This document shows, piece after piece, positions 33,295 to 45,104 of a stretch of DNA of 64,000 nt (within the stretch, counting starts at the first letter, position 1; the number at the start of each line of letters is the position of its first letter). The notes beneath the pieces were generated by a model. The model saw nothing but the letters and a program-made list of their open reading frames with translations, was not told the DNA's origin and made no database searches. This stretch comes from Scilla litardierei (Eukaryota; Streptophyta; Magnoliopsida; Asparagales; Asparagaceae): NCBI GenBank assembly GCA_030789695.1, contig CM061135.1, positions 107,145,262 to 107,209,261 of the forward strand. Direction: 5' to 3'. The translations under genes were made by a program, and so were the position numbers.

Positions 33295-35639
33295 TGTCAC
33301 GACCCGCTTCCCTAAAATGGAGGCGAGACGTGAAAAGGTCCGCACGAGAGTGGAGCTGTGAAGCCCCAAACCCGATAAGCGTCCACAAATACATAAACAG
33401 GTCCCTGTAACCACAACAGAATAACAATAATAACACAAGGAGAGACTGAAATAAAATTCCACATCTCACAAAATGTCCAACATCAAAAATAAGTCCAACA
33501 TCCAGAAAAGCCACCAGGCTAAAAGAAAAGAGTCCAAGGCCCAGAACAAGGCCAACAAAAGCAACAACGACAAAGTATAGGTGCTACGCACCGAATAACA
33601 AAACAACTATCTAACGAAAGTAAAACACAACGAAGACACTAGGACTGGTCCCGAGTGTCCACGTACTCCCCGTCAAACACAAGCTCGGGCTCGGCGTCAG
33701 CAAACACCTCGTCCTCAACGAGGTACTCGGGCTCAGGATCTAACATGTGTCACCCAAAAGAGTAAAGGGGCACATGTCAGCAAGTCTAAAAAGACTTGGG
33801 CAAGGAAACTGAAAGTGAGGCATCTAGCAACCTAGCAGTTTAGTATGCATGACATGGCAGTTATAACATGAGTGCACAATTAAAACATGGCAAGACAATT
33901 TGTACAAGGGAACAATTTATCGGGACAAGACAAGAGTAGCCAAGCTACTGTCAATTCAATCAATTCACATTTTGTAGGTGTTTAAGCCCTTCGCTGAATG
34001 GCATAGCATTTCAGACCGATCGGCACTAAACACTACCCAATACCCACACGATATGGAGCCTGGGGTCCCCGCACATTGAGCTCAGCTAGTGAGCCTGAGG
34101 TTGCCCCGCACATTAAGCTCGCATTCTTAGTTCACAATTCAATACATTTCGAGCGTTGGGGTTTCCAACTCATTATGCTCGCTTCTGGTCACGAGCCAGG
34201 AACACAAGTGTTGTAGCAAAGCTACGCAATCAAGCAACACTTAAAGAATGCGAGGTCATGACAATTTATTTGCGTACCGTTAATTGAAAGTAAACATGAC
34301 ATGGAAATTGTGCAACATGCTAAATGTCGGAACTAGCTTCGTTGTCAAGCTAGTTCCCCAATTTGCGCCTAGGCGAGTATCATTTCGTCGCCTAGCCTCT
34401 TTTACGCCTATATTAAGCAATTGGCCTAAAACATGGCCTAAACCCTAAGTGGCAAGTTTCACTTGCCTAGCACCGGGGATTGACGATCACTTCGTCACAC
34501 GGATGCTATCTACGGGGGAAATCGATGTTTTGGGGGAACAATCAACAAACAACATGAATTTTATTAGGGTTTCATAAAAATATAAATAAGTTAAGAAAAC
34601 AACGGTAGATCGATTTCTTACCGAGAGGAGACGGAAGAAACACTCCGGGGAACCCTAGGATCAGATCTGGAAAAGATTGGAGGAGTTTGGGGAAACTAGG
34701 GTTTTGGGGGATTTGGGGATTTTGATGGATTTGATGAGATTTTGGGGAAGATGAGAGGTAGATAGAGTAGATGGATGGTTTGGATGATGATTCTAGGGCT
34801 TGGAATGGAGAAATGGAGCTTGGAGGAAGATGGGGGCTGAAGGGGGAAGTTTTTAGGGTTTTGGGTCGTGTTGGAGAAGAAGAAGTCGTTTGGGTTGGGT
34901 TTATATAGGTTGAGCTGGCGGCTGCCCAGAAATTAGGGTTTTAACACTAGTTAGTCGGTCAAAGAGCAACCACTGACCGACTAGTTTGGCAACTAGTCGG
35001 TCGGTCGACCAACGCAGACCGACTAAGTGCAAACAGTAACTCCTGAACGAAAATAGGATTCTAGAGTTAGTCGGTCCATGAACAAGTACTGACCGACTAG
35101 TTTAGCATCTAGTCGGTCGATGAACGTTCTTAGCCCGACTAAGAGTAAACAGTAACTGATACAAAAATAATTTGATGAGTTAGTCGGTTCAAGAAGCATT
35201 GCTGACCGACTAGTTTGCAACCTAGTCGGTCAACCAACGTTCTTAGACCGACTAACGATAAACAGTAACTCCTGAGAAATTTAGAAAGCTAACTAGTCGG
35301 TCCAAGAAGGATTGCCGACCGACTGGATCGTCATCTAGTCGGTCGGTGGCCCTTCTTACACCGGCTAATGAGCACCAAAAGTACCGATACGGAGCGCGGG
35401 GCCCCGGGATCGATTCCTAATACTCCTAGGCTTGATCTAACAGTTAGATACGACCGTTATGAAGTCCGTCACGAGTGACTTACTTCGAAATCGACAATCC
35501 TAAGGAAGAAGCGAGAAAATACGACGAATCGATCGAAAATGAAAGCTACGGAGACGAAAACCACACAAGAGGAGAAAATCCACCAAAACATATATTATAT
35601 TATATAATAAATCCAGATACATGAAAAGCAGTCGTTACA
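33295..35639 (-). repeat. Element D 5' LTR
   Basis: Its length is identical to that of the other LTR, with about 14 single-base differences. It carries the same AGTCGGTC/GACCGACT array (34950-35360) and TATA box (34901-34907, minus sense). Confidence 0.95.
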
Positions 35640-35644
35640 CTACC

Positions 35645-35877
35645 TCTACCTCCTCGGACCCATCCACTTCCTTCCTTTCATACCCATGTTTCCTCGCACT
35701 AGAGCAAAACATGGCCACCATTCTACGCCTTCTAACACACGTCTACGGTCCCCCACCACCTACTCCAGCACCATCTCCACCTCCTTCCCCACTTCTCTGC
35801 ACACCCATCACTTCTTACTTCCACACCCCTCAGGTCTCTTCCGAGGAGGACGAGGACACCGCCTCTCCTGCATTTTG
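35645..35877 (+). pseudogene. Element C ORF2, 3' end
   Basis: After the ctacc duplication the frame continues with a serine/threonine-rich part (STSSDPSTSFLS), a hydrophobic 'ALEQNMATILRLLTH' segment and a proline-rich end, stopping after TASPAF. It aligns with 53745-53860 and 54150-54256 of B; B has about 300 bp more serine/threonine/proline-rich sequence between these blocks. The last residues are acidic (SSEEDED). Confidence 0.65.
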
Positions 35878-37472
35878 ATTTCCTTTTTTCTGATTTTCCC
35901 CTAGCTATTATTTCTGATTATCCATGATCGCATCTTTTCTTTAGCATTGTCATGATCAGCTTGGGAGAAATCAATCTTTGTCTATGTTGTCATGTCTTGT
36001 CGTTGGTGTGTGCTTGTTTATATGTGTTCACGTGTATGTGTTTGTATAGTTGGTTCGGATGTTTAATTTCTTTATTTTTCTTTTTCGTTTTGTGCGTCTT
36101 CCTTGTTTTTCAATTTTTTTGTGTCGGTGCGTACTTCCCTCTTATTTTCCTTGCCCTTCCGTATTTACTCTTATTGCATTGAGGGCAATGCAAGATTTAG
36201 CTTGGGGAGTCGCACTTCGTGCATCAATTGCGTCTTTTTCACCGTTTTGAGTCGTTTTCATCGTGTTTTTCCTTTTTTTCTTCTCATCCTTTTCTTCTCC
36301 CACTCCTAGAGATAACCCCACATGATGAATCGCCACGGAACCCCACCCACACACATTATTTTAGCTACGATTATCACTTTCACTAACCCTAGGAGGCCGA
36401 GTCCTATTGCATTTCATGCTTCGTGGGTTCACTTTGTTTTTGTGTGAGTTGTTTGTCGTAATTAGCAAGATGGTGTGCTTCTACGTTGTGATTTCATTTT
36501 ATATGCATGTCCTTGGTTGACCCCTAGACTATCATGCTTCAATTTCGAATATGCGGTATTTCCACTGTCTGCTTCTTTATGCATGAATTATATATTTACG
36601 CTTCAAATCGCATGTGTCGGGACTCTACCAATAGGACTAGGATAATCCATTTTGCTTGTGCTCTGATTCGCGAAAAATCTTCTTTTGCCCAAGAGTTTAG
36701 AATTCGATTTCTCTTTTGTTTTACCTGATGCAAATCCCCTCGTCGTGTACCGTTCTTCCACTTGGGAGAGTACACAAATATATAGCCAAAAACCCAAAAA
36801 CCCAAAAAAGGACAGAAGAAAAATCCAAAAAGAAAAAAATATATGTATAGCCAAAAATAAAAAAATACAAATACCCAAAACCCAAAAAAAATTCCCGTTG
36901 TGAATATTATTCATATCCATCGTGAATAAAGGGAAGGCGAGAATTTGCACCAAGTGTTCTACTCCACACCTTCTCAACCTTCTTCGTTTTCGAACACACT
37001 TGGCATAGAAATTTTCTAGCGACTATCAAGGAAATAGTGCGGTGATCTTCTAGCTCCTAGCAGTGGAGTCACTGACATATGATACACTTCAATTCTTAGT
37101 CTATTCTCATGCATGCTTGAGCTATTATTCACCGCTAATTCGAATCGAATCGATATTTGGGTCATTCCTTGGGAATGTGTATATGGAGCTTTATTGCACA
37201 ATTTAGATAGTTACACCGTCTGATAGCTCACGACCTCACTCACTCGCGCTTCACTGCGTGAACCCACGACACTTGAATGGACTCATATTCATGGGTTTAG
37301 TGATGTGTTTATCGCATGCTTGCTTAGTGTGGCGTGTTTGATTTCGTTGGCTCTGACTGGCGATCTAGGATTCTTCTTTCTTTTCTCTGTTTCTTCCTTT
37401 CTATTTTCCCTCCGAGCTCCTACTCTCACTCGTCTTCCTCGCTGACGAGAAAGGGTTCAGCTTGGGGGATTT
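35878..37472 (+). other. Element C 3' untranslated region and polypurine tract
   Basis: No gene is seen. The region is T-rich, with an A/C-rich 'aaaacccaaaaa' stretch near 36785-36890. Three polypurine-like copies of AGCTTGGG occur at 35958, 36199 and 37459; the last, AGCTTGGGGGATTT, directly precedes the right LTR and is the likely primer for plus-strand synthesis. B has the same three. Confidence 0.65.
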
Positions 37473-40400
37473 TGACGTGCGTTTATATGTTATATATTCA
37501 CGCACGTCTTCTTCGTGATTTTCCGTTGTTTTCCGTTGTTTTGTATCTATTCTTTTGTTGTTCTTAGTATCTTTTTACTTTCTTTGTGTTTTTGTGCCAT
37601 TGCAGGAGATTGCCAGTGCTGTGGACATATAAAGCAGATATCATGAGTCCCCGGAGCAACGGGAGGTGCCATGCGCGATCCTGAGGGCCAAATGTCAAAG
37701 ATTATCATGTTTCAGCCCTCAACCGATCGTGTGGACTGACCCACCCGATCGGTTCATGCATGCGTATCCAACCCGATTTGGAGCAGTAGTGTAGAAGACC
37801 CCACCCGATCGGTTCAGTGATCGGGTGGATGCCGCAGTCTTCTCTATTTTTTGGAGCTGAATTCCAACCGATCGGGTGAAATCTCACCCGATTGTTTCAC
37901 CTGTAGCATCTCTTCACAGCTCAAGACCCCAACGACATCACCCGTTCGGTTCAGTGATCGGTTGATGTATCACAGAAGCTAAAGATAGGTTCAACAGCCA
38001 TCTCAACCGATCGATTGATGCTTCAACTGATCGGGTGGACGGTTTACTATATATATTCCCCTAGGTTTTTCCCAGAAACGGAGCCCCAGTTTTTTGAGCG
38101 TTTTTAGGGATTTTTGCGGCTGCGAATTTATTTTGTTTTGTAAGTTCTCTGATTGCCTTGGCACTTTGACATTGTTTTAATACCATTGTTTACTCTAGTT
38201 CTCTATTGCCTGATCTTAATTTCAATGGCCGAATTTTGTGTCATTGAATCTCTTGCTATGAACTGTGAGTAGTTGCCTAATCTAGGATGTTGGTGGAAAC
38301 CCCTTCGTGGGTTCTCCCTAGAACGACCATAGGATTAGGGTTTCGACAGGATTTAGGGATTTAAATGGTTACGCTGGGTGTTTTATTCTCATTGGCAGGA
38401 GAAAGACCGCCTCTGACCATCGGGCCAAGGGGAAATAAAACGAGAGTTTGATCCCCTAGCCACAGCTCACACCCCTAGCGTAGACATTGATTCCTAGCGT
38501 GTGGGAACGGCATAATGAAATGTCAGGAGCAATCGTTGCGAGCTTAGTGCTCCTGGAGTCGGTCGGTGTTAATGATCCTGGGAATGCCCACCGTATGAAC
38601 CCAGATAGACCTAGCGTGTCATCCTGGGCATCGACCGTAATATCAGGCACATGGGACACTAGGTATCACTTCTAGAGGCAACGTCTCACCAGTAAACCCT
38701 AGAATCCGATCGTATTTGTAACGGTTGGTTTCCGATCGTAATTTCTTTGTGCACGTGCGCTTGATCGTGCACGTATTTATTTTAGACTTTGTTTATTTCC
38801 GAACCCTATCGTGTGAGGGTACTACATTTGTCGTGTTGACTTGCAACGTCATTTCACGGGCCGTTCGCCCACGATTTGACCTTTTCCGAGGAGACGTCGT
38901 GTATCTCACTTTTCACTTAAGGCGTTTTTATTTTTAATTTCATTTCTCGTCATCGAAATTGTAATCCGTCTCTTCTGACTTCTTTCTCTCGTCGCCCCGG
39001 TCGCCCCGGTATTTTTCTTATAATTTTTGGACACCGTTTGACCCTTGTGCACTAGTAGAGCCAGTTAATTACAAGATTGCCCCTAACAATTTAACCCTAT
39101 TAAACCCTAACTAACCCTAATAGGCAGCCCCCATCACGTGAACCCTCTTCTAGTCACGTGGGCCCCGCCCCTATAAAGAAAAACCTAGTTCACCTAAAAA
39201 AATTTCACAGCTCACGCATCATCTCCTTGCGCCGGCCGTAAAACGAAAAACCCCCCTCTTCTCATTGACATAGCCGCCGCCGGAGGCCTCCGCCGCCGCC
39301 GACCATCTCCAGCAGCCTCCCCGACCTCCCCTCTCTCGCCTGCGACCCACTGCGCCGCCTCTCGTCGCCGGAAACCGCCGCAGTCGCCGGAATCGCACAG
39401 CAGCAGCCGCAGCAGCTTGCCACGGTCGCCGCCGCCGCTGCCGCCACCGCCGGAGCCCCCTCACCATCGCCGTGAACCCCCCTCTGCCTCCTCTAGCCGT
39501 TGGCAGTGACCCCAGGCCGCGAAACTCCCTTTAACAGTGTGTTTGCTCGTTGTTTTGGGTGTTTGGCGACGTTCCGACGCGTCGGCGAGATCTCTTCGTA
39601 TCCCCTTGCTGTTGGAGCCCTCCGACAGCCTCATGCATCCCCTGGGGGCGTCTTCCTACGTCACGAGCATCACTTACAACTCTCGACGTCGTAGGCGTAG
39701 CGTTCGACGAGCCGTTCACCCCGAGTTGTTGTTACGGTTTCCCGGAAGCCGTAGAACGCCATCTCGACACTCCTGCCCGCTGTCCAGCCCCTAACCGCTG
39801 TCCGTGCTCTCTGACCGCTACCAGAACGTGTCTGGCTACGCTGCCCGTAGCCGAGACACCGCTAGAAGACGATCCGTAGCCGTGCCAATCAGATCGGTCG
39901 TCGTTCAGACTCTACGTCCGCTCTACCCCAGACACCGGAAGAGGTTAGTTTTCCCAAACTCGTAGCGAAACCCACCTGTAGCCAAAACTGAAAACCTAAC
40001 TAAAATCGGCAACTAAACTCGCTAAATTTATTTTCTGCTCCTTTAAAAAGTTGTGAACAATAGAATCGACGATCGGACTTTTGAACTGTGCACATAGGAT
40101 AGAATCGTCGGATAAGCTGATCGGACACTTTTGACTTGTGACAGTTAGGGTAGCCACGCCTAACTTAGAAATGAACCTAAATAGGATTTGACGGAAATCG
40201 AGACTTGACACCGTCGTCGTGATCCTTTTTCAGACGGACTACCGCGGACGCGACGACTGGACGAGACGCCCCGGACAGACGACGCACTCACTATTCCAGG
40301 CAAGTGTACCCACTTGCGTTTTGACAGTGCCTTAGTTCCAGTTTGTAGAACTGTTAGATTGTGTGTGATGAGAACCAGACGTGAAATGATAGCGTCCGGG

Positions 40401-41328
40401 ACGACCCGTGACGGCTCAGACTTGACGACGAAGTCTGAGCCTGACCACAATAAACTGCTGACAACATAGGACTATCTTGTGTGTGCGTGCGTGTGGACAC
40501 CCTAGAATAACTTTCCCTACACTTGTCATGTCGTGTCCTGTTACACAAAAAGCCTTCGGGCGTTTCGGATGCTTCCCTCCGCGGAAGTGATCCCTGTTAC
40601 CAAAAAGCCTTCGGGCGTCAACGAGGCGGACTTGCCAGTTGACTTGGAGCCGGAGGGTGCTGATCCGGTGTACGATCCAGAGGACGATCAGAGTTAGAGA
40701 TCTTATGTTGCTGTTCCAGAGTTATCCATTTCAGTTTGAGTTGGGTGCGTTGCACTCTTAATTTCTCGTCTAGGTTGGGTGCTTGCACCATTGGTTTCCC
40801 TTTCAGCAGTTGTAGCCGTTTTCGGTATTTTTAGACTCTCAGTACTTTGATGATAAATTTTTGAATAAAATGAAATGTTTCTTTTCAGTACTTTTTGTTA
40901 TTTCGTACTAACTTGCAGGGACCTGTACTTTCGCTATGGAATACTACAGACGCTTATTGGGTCTGGGCTCTTAGCCCTGGCCTAAGCGGGCATTCGTCAC
41001 GCTTCGCCTCCGTGTTTTTGGGAAGCGGGGCGTGATAGTATTCCTATCCGTCGGTCGTAATAGAGAGAACACACGATAGGGTGGAAACCAAGGTCCTGGG
41101 TTACTTTTTATATCATATACCTCTCCGTAGTTCTAATTAGTGACAACCACCGAGCGATAGGGCTAGCTCACCCACCAGGTGATCCGGTTCCTACTTGATA
41201 ACAAGCACAACACACGCCTCCTTGTGTTCGACCCCAAGCCATACTACAACACCGTGCACTTGCGGTTATAAATATTTAAATCTGGTATCCACGTTCTGAC
41301 TATACATTGCTAAATCTAGGGAACGTCA
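37473..41328 (+). repeat. Element C right LTR, split by solo LTR E
   Basis: The LTR parts are 37473-38716 and 41043-41328. It starts TGACGTGCG and ends GAACGTCA. The palindrome cluster is at 37725-38035 and the TATA-like element at 38048-38057. Aligned with the left LTR it is continuous except for E and its duplication. Confidence 0.92.
38717..41037 (+). mobile_element. Element E: solo LTR of a chromovirus-like element
   Basis: It starts TGTAACGG and ends GCGTGATA, with the exact 5-bp duplication gtatt on both sides (38712-38716, 41038-41042). Its last 40 bp resemble the end of D's LTR (TCGCCTCC...GGGAAGCGGG), and its 2321 bp are close to D's 2345. No coding region is present, so it is a solo LTR left by recombination between two LTRs. 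Promoter-like features are a telo-box AAACCCTAA at 39102-39110, two CACGTG G-boxes at 39135-39140 and 39155-39160 and a TATA box TATAAAG at 39172-39178. Downstream is a GCCGCC-rich stretch (39280-39470). Confidence 0.9.
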
Positions 41329-41333
41329 ATTGT

Positions 41334-43525
41334 TTCCCTTCTCATTACAGGACAAGGAAAAATAGTGGCTGAGGGGGAAGGGCTCTAATACATTTACAAC
41401 TTGGGAGAAGCTATCAAATGCATTCCTAAACAAATTCTTCCCTCCGGGGAAGACAATGAAGCTGAGGAGCGAGATCTCCTCCTTCTCTCAAGCCAGCCAC
41501 GAATCCTTGCATGAGGCATGGATGAGGTTTAAAAAGATGCAAAGAAGATGCCCTCACCATGAGCTCCCCAGATGGTAAATTATCAACTTGTTCTACAATG
41601 GGCTGAGGGACGACTTAAAGTCCTCGATAAATGCCGCCGCTAGAGGATCGTTCATTGCAAGGAACGAAGTCGATGCCGGAAACATTCTGGAAAATATGGC
41701 ATCGAACAATGAAAGGTGGAGCGACGAGCGTGCCACACCAAAATCTGGAGGAATGCACCGAGTAGAAGAGGTCGACAAACTGTCTAGAAAATTTGATTTG
41801 CTTTCTACCCAGATCTTCGTATTCATGGTAGGAGCAGGTGGCTCCAACACTCAACATGTGGCAGTAGTAAAGACTGAAGTCTTGGGATAATTTGAAGGTG
41901 GAGATGTATCGCCGCTGGTAGACCAAGCATGCACACTCTATTATAACCCCATGGGTAATGCGACGTATCCACCAAGGATGAGTTCCAATCCTGCCTATTC
42001 TCCAAACAACCGAAATCACCCGAACTTCAGCTACAGAGCACCATATCAGCAACCACCTCAGCAGCAGCTATATCAGCCACCACCACCTCAGCAGCAGTTA
42101 TATCAGCAATACCCTCCTAGGAATCAATAGCTCCAGCACCAGCAGCAGTAGTACAACCAGCAACAGGTCGTTTCTCCTATCGAGAACCTCCTTACTCAAT
42201 ATATATCAAATCAAGAGAAGATCAACCTTCAGTTGCATATTGGGCAGAAGACTTTGGCAGATCAAGTGACCCAGCTGGGGTTGCAAGTGGAAAATCTTCA
42301 GAAGACACAGGGGCAATTGACGGGCCAGCCCGAGGTGAACCTACGGGGACCCAACCAAACACTCGCCTTGATGCAAGGTCAAGCAAATGTCTCAGAAATA
42401 GTCTTGAGGAGTGGTACGCAGATTTTGGCGCAAGAGGCCGTGAAAGAACCCGAAGCTCCATTGGTCGATGAGAGACCGAATCTGAATGTAAATTACGATG
42501 GAGCTTCTGCGTCAAACACCATGACTCTGGAAGGAGTTTCTGAAGAGAAGAGGAAAAATAAGGAGGTCAACTCAAGGATCTTCAAGCCTAAGGTGCCATT
42601 CCCACAAAGGCTTGTCCAAGCAAAAAATTGATGAGAAGTACGTCAAGTTTTTCGAAATGGTGAAGGACTTGAGCTTACAAATCCCCTTTCTGGAAGCTAT
42701 AGAGACCATCCCGTCATATGCAAAATTTCTAAAGGATTTAGTAACAAAAGGGACAAGGAAAGAGAAGGTTGTCCTAACGACGGAGTGCAGCACTCTAATT
42801 CAATGAGTAAATCCCCCAAAACTGAAGGACCCCGAGAGTTTTTCTATCCCGTGCTCAATTGGGGAGGTGTCAATCAATCGAGCGCTAGTCGACTTGGGGG
42901 TAAGCGTTAGTCTGATGCCCCTGTCTCTATACAAGAGGATAAATATGGGCGACCTTGAACCCACCGGTATGAATCTGCAGCTGGCAGACCGATCAGTTAA
43001 GTACCTGGTGGGGATAGTGGACGACTTAGCGGTAAACGTCAGCGGTGTGCATGTGCCAGTCGACTTCGTAGTAATGGACATGCCTGAGGATAATCATACC
43101 CTGATTATCCTCGGGAGACCCTTCATGGCAACCGCAGACGTACTCATAGACGTCAAGAAAGGGAAGCTGTCCCTCAACGTGGGAGACCAGAAAGTGGAGT
43201 TTGACCTGGCTTTGTCAATGAAGTATCCATCGAAGGAACAACGATGCAATCTGCTGGAGGTATATGAAGAAAGGATTGTTGAAATAGGAGCTTGGGAGGT
43301 TCTCTCAAGGAACCCCCAAAGGCTTAGATGAATTTAAGGGCACAATGTGCTGAACAAAGATGAAGTAGCTGAAGGAGTGTGTGTCACCCGGATGACTCCC
43401 TGGAATTAAGAAGGCTGCTCGAATAAAGAGCAAAGGAAAAGAGCCCTTGGAGCTCACGACTGATGAAGTCCAAATCTTGAGAAGAGTGGCGGTAGATGCC
43501 GATATGAGGGAAAAGCCCTCAGACA
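41334..43525 (+). pseudogene. Element B gag-protease, continuation after C
   Basis: It resumes exactly where 19321 stopped. Parts in order: rest of the gag domain (stop at 41578), a coiled-coil-like piece (41588-41890), a glutamine/proline/tyrosine-rich piece (about 42045-42170), another coiled coil (42233-42631) and a retropepsin-like domain (42867-43331). Here the protease triplet reads DLGVS: the catalytic aspartate is kept but the alanine is changed, the reverse of C's lesion (ELGAS). Stops and frame changes near 41888, 42630, 42804 and 43329 show decay. The gag tail is interrupted at 43525 by copia F and ends at 51365-51483. Confidence 0.85.
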
Positions 43526-44076
43526 TGTAGGATCTTGACAAAACAAGGACTTTAGGATCGAATAATAAAGTCGAGACTTACGCTTGCGTACGCGGCACCG
43601 TAATCTCGGAACTTCGCCCTCGGATTCGCCACAACGGTCGATACTTCGTCACGGAGGATTGAAGCAGAGTTTCACCGCCTAAATCTCTAACTAGAAGATG
43701 ATTTTAATGGAAGGGAGAAGAAGAACATAAGATGCCTTATGCAAACTTATGGCATGGAAAGTGTGGAATGAATGCCTTACCCTTGGGTCCTATTTATAGG
43801 CTTTAGGGGTGGTTATTGTAGGAAATAACCAATTATAAGCTTATTAGCCTATATTAGCACATTCATTTATCCTCTTCTTCATTCACTTATCAAGTGCCTT
43901 TATGCACTTATAAAGTGACTTTTTCCACTTATCGAGTGGCTTTTTCCACTTATCGAGTGGTCCTTTTCACACGAGAAAAGATTCCCTTCGTGCACGCCTT
44001 CGTGCACGCGACATCTGAGGTCCGTATACCCTCATACATCACCTCATGCGTGTATTCGTGTCGTCCATATCCAACA
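43526..44076 (-). repeat. Element F 3' LTR (551 bp)
   Basis: On the minus strand it runs from TGTTGGATATGG to GATCCTACA. It has a tandem 'tttttccacttatcgagtgg' doublet near 43920-43960. The purine tract GAGTGGGAGA precedes it in sense orientation. Confidence 0.93.
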
Positions 44077-45104
44077 TCTCCCACTCAGACTTGAGGGGAT
44101 TTTAAGGAAACATCTTTTCCTTTGACTCTTCTGTTTGTCATACTGAGAAATAGGCCGTGTGACTGTCATGCGCATAGAGTCCGCTGTTGTGCACTTGTTA
44201 GAGATACACAACACTCCTCGAGGTGCAAAGTTGAGTAGATTAACGTATGCTTTACCCTAGATTATTTCTTCACATTTCTTATACTTTATATTCAATAATT
44301 GAATCCCATCTGGATTACAATTGGCTGGCCAGCTTTGAATCTCTAAAGTCCAAATGTGAATATGAAATTAATCTTCCTCTTCTTGCGATCCTTTTGATCT
44401 TGACTTGACTCGATTTTCTAACATGCCCCGTCGGACTGAATTAACCATAGTCCATAAGCAACATGCTAAGATATCAATCACCCAGTCAAATCTTAAGGAA
44501 CCAATTAGAGTCCATATGGGTAACGAGTTAAGACCCATGTGGTCTTTGGGTCTCACATAATAGTAAACACAATTACTATTCTAACCCAATAGTCAAAATG
44601 CATACGTAGTATGAATACGTATTACAACATCACTCCTTTCCTAGGGAGCGTATGTCTTAATGATGTTGTGAGGATGATAACCAGACACCACAATGTCTGA
44701 CTTTGAGTCCCTTTTACTACTCAAATAATCTTCTGGACTCACATCCCACATAAGACAGATAGGATTTCAAAATCCTCTTAGATCTTTTGAAAACATCCAT
44801 ATGATGCAGATCTATCATACGACCATTTTGTTTAAGTCATGACTCTAAATCGTCCGTCTGACGATTTTGTCTTTAAACATGTCTCATCTTTATTTTACCC
44901 GTCTGATAAAATAAAGGTGGTTGCTCATGTGAGAGAGCCAACCTTAATCTGTCCGACATACTAAAATTTAGCTGAGATTTCAAAAATGTACACAAACATT
45001 TCTTAAAGAATTCATATGCAATGTTGAAAAGAACTTATTCTTTTATTAAATTTGATCACTTACAGACATGGGATATTACATGGGTACAACTCAGCTCTTA
45101 CGCA

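Larger units (their letters stand above)
26123..35639 (-). mobile_element. Element D: Tekay/Del-type chromovirus, nearly intact
   Basis: The element runs on the minus strand, with 5' LTR at 33295-35639 and 3' LTR at 26123-28467, both 2345 bp and differing by about 14 substitutions with no indel (eye count). The exact 5-bp target duplication ctacc is at 26118-26122 and 35640-35644. Gag-pol occupies 33151 to 28514 with two candidate introns. The purine tract AGTTGGAGAGGA (minus strand) lies before the 3' LTR. A chromodomain at the end of integrase and the gag-pol order place it among the chromoviruses, closest in style to Tekay/Del. It is the youngest complete insertion in the window. Confidence 0.96.
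19322..41328 (+). mobile_element. Element C: non-autonomous Athila-like element nested in B, interrupted by D and E
   Basis: The left LTR is 19322-20857 and the right LTR is 37473-41328 with the solo LTR E inside. The exact target duplication attgt lies at 19317-19321 and 41329-41333, and the two halves of B's gag join perfectly across it. Internal content is a tRNA-Asp primer site, gag-protease, a second promoter-like block, ORF2 (opened by chromovirus D) and a polypurine tract. Without D the internal part is about 7.1 kb. As in B, no reverse transcriptase, RNase H or integrase is found, so this is a family trait rather than a single deletion. Confidence 0.92.

Noticed and set aside
39219..39879. 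Alanine/arginine-rich frames in the GCC-rich part of solo LTR E
   Set aside because: They arise from GCCGCC repeats, differ in every frame and lie in an LTR.
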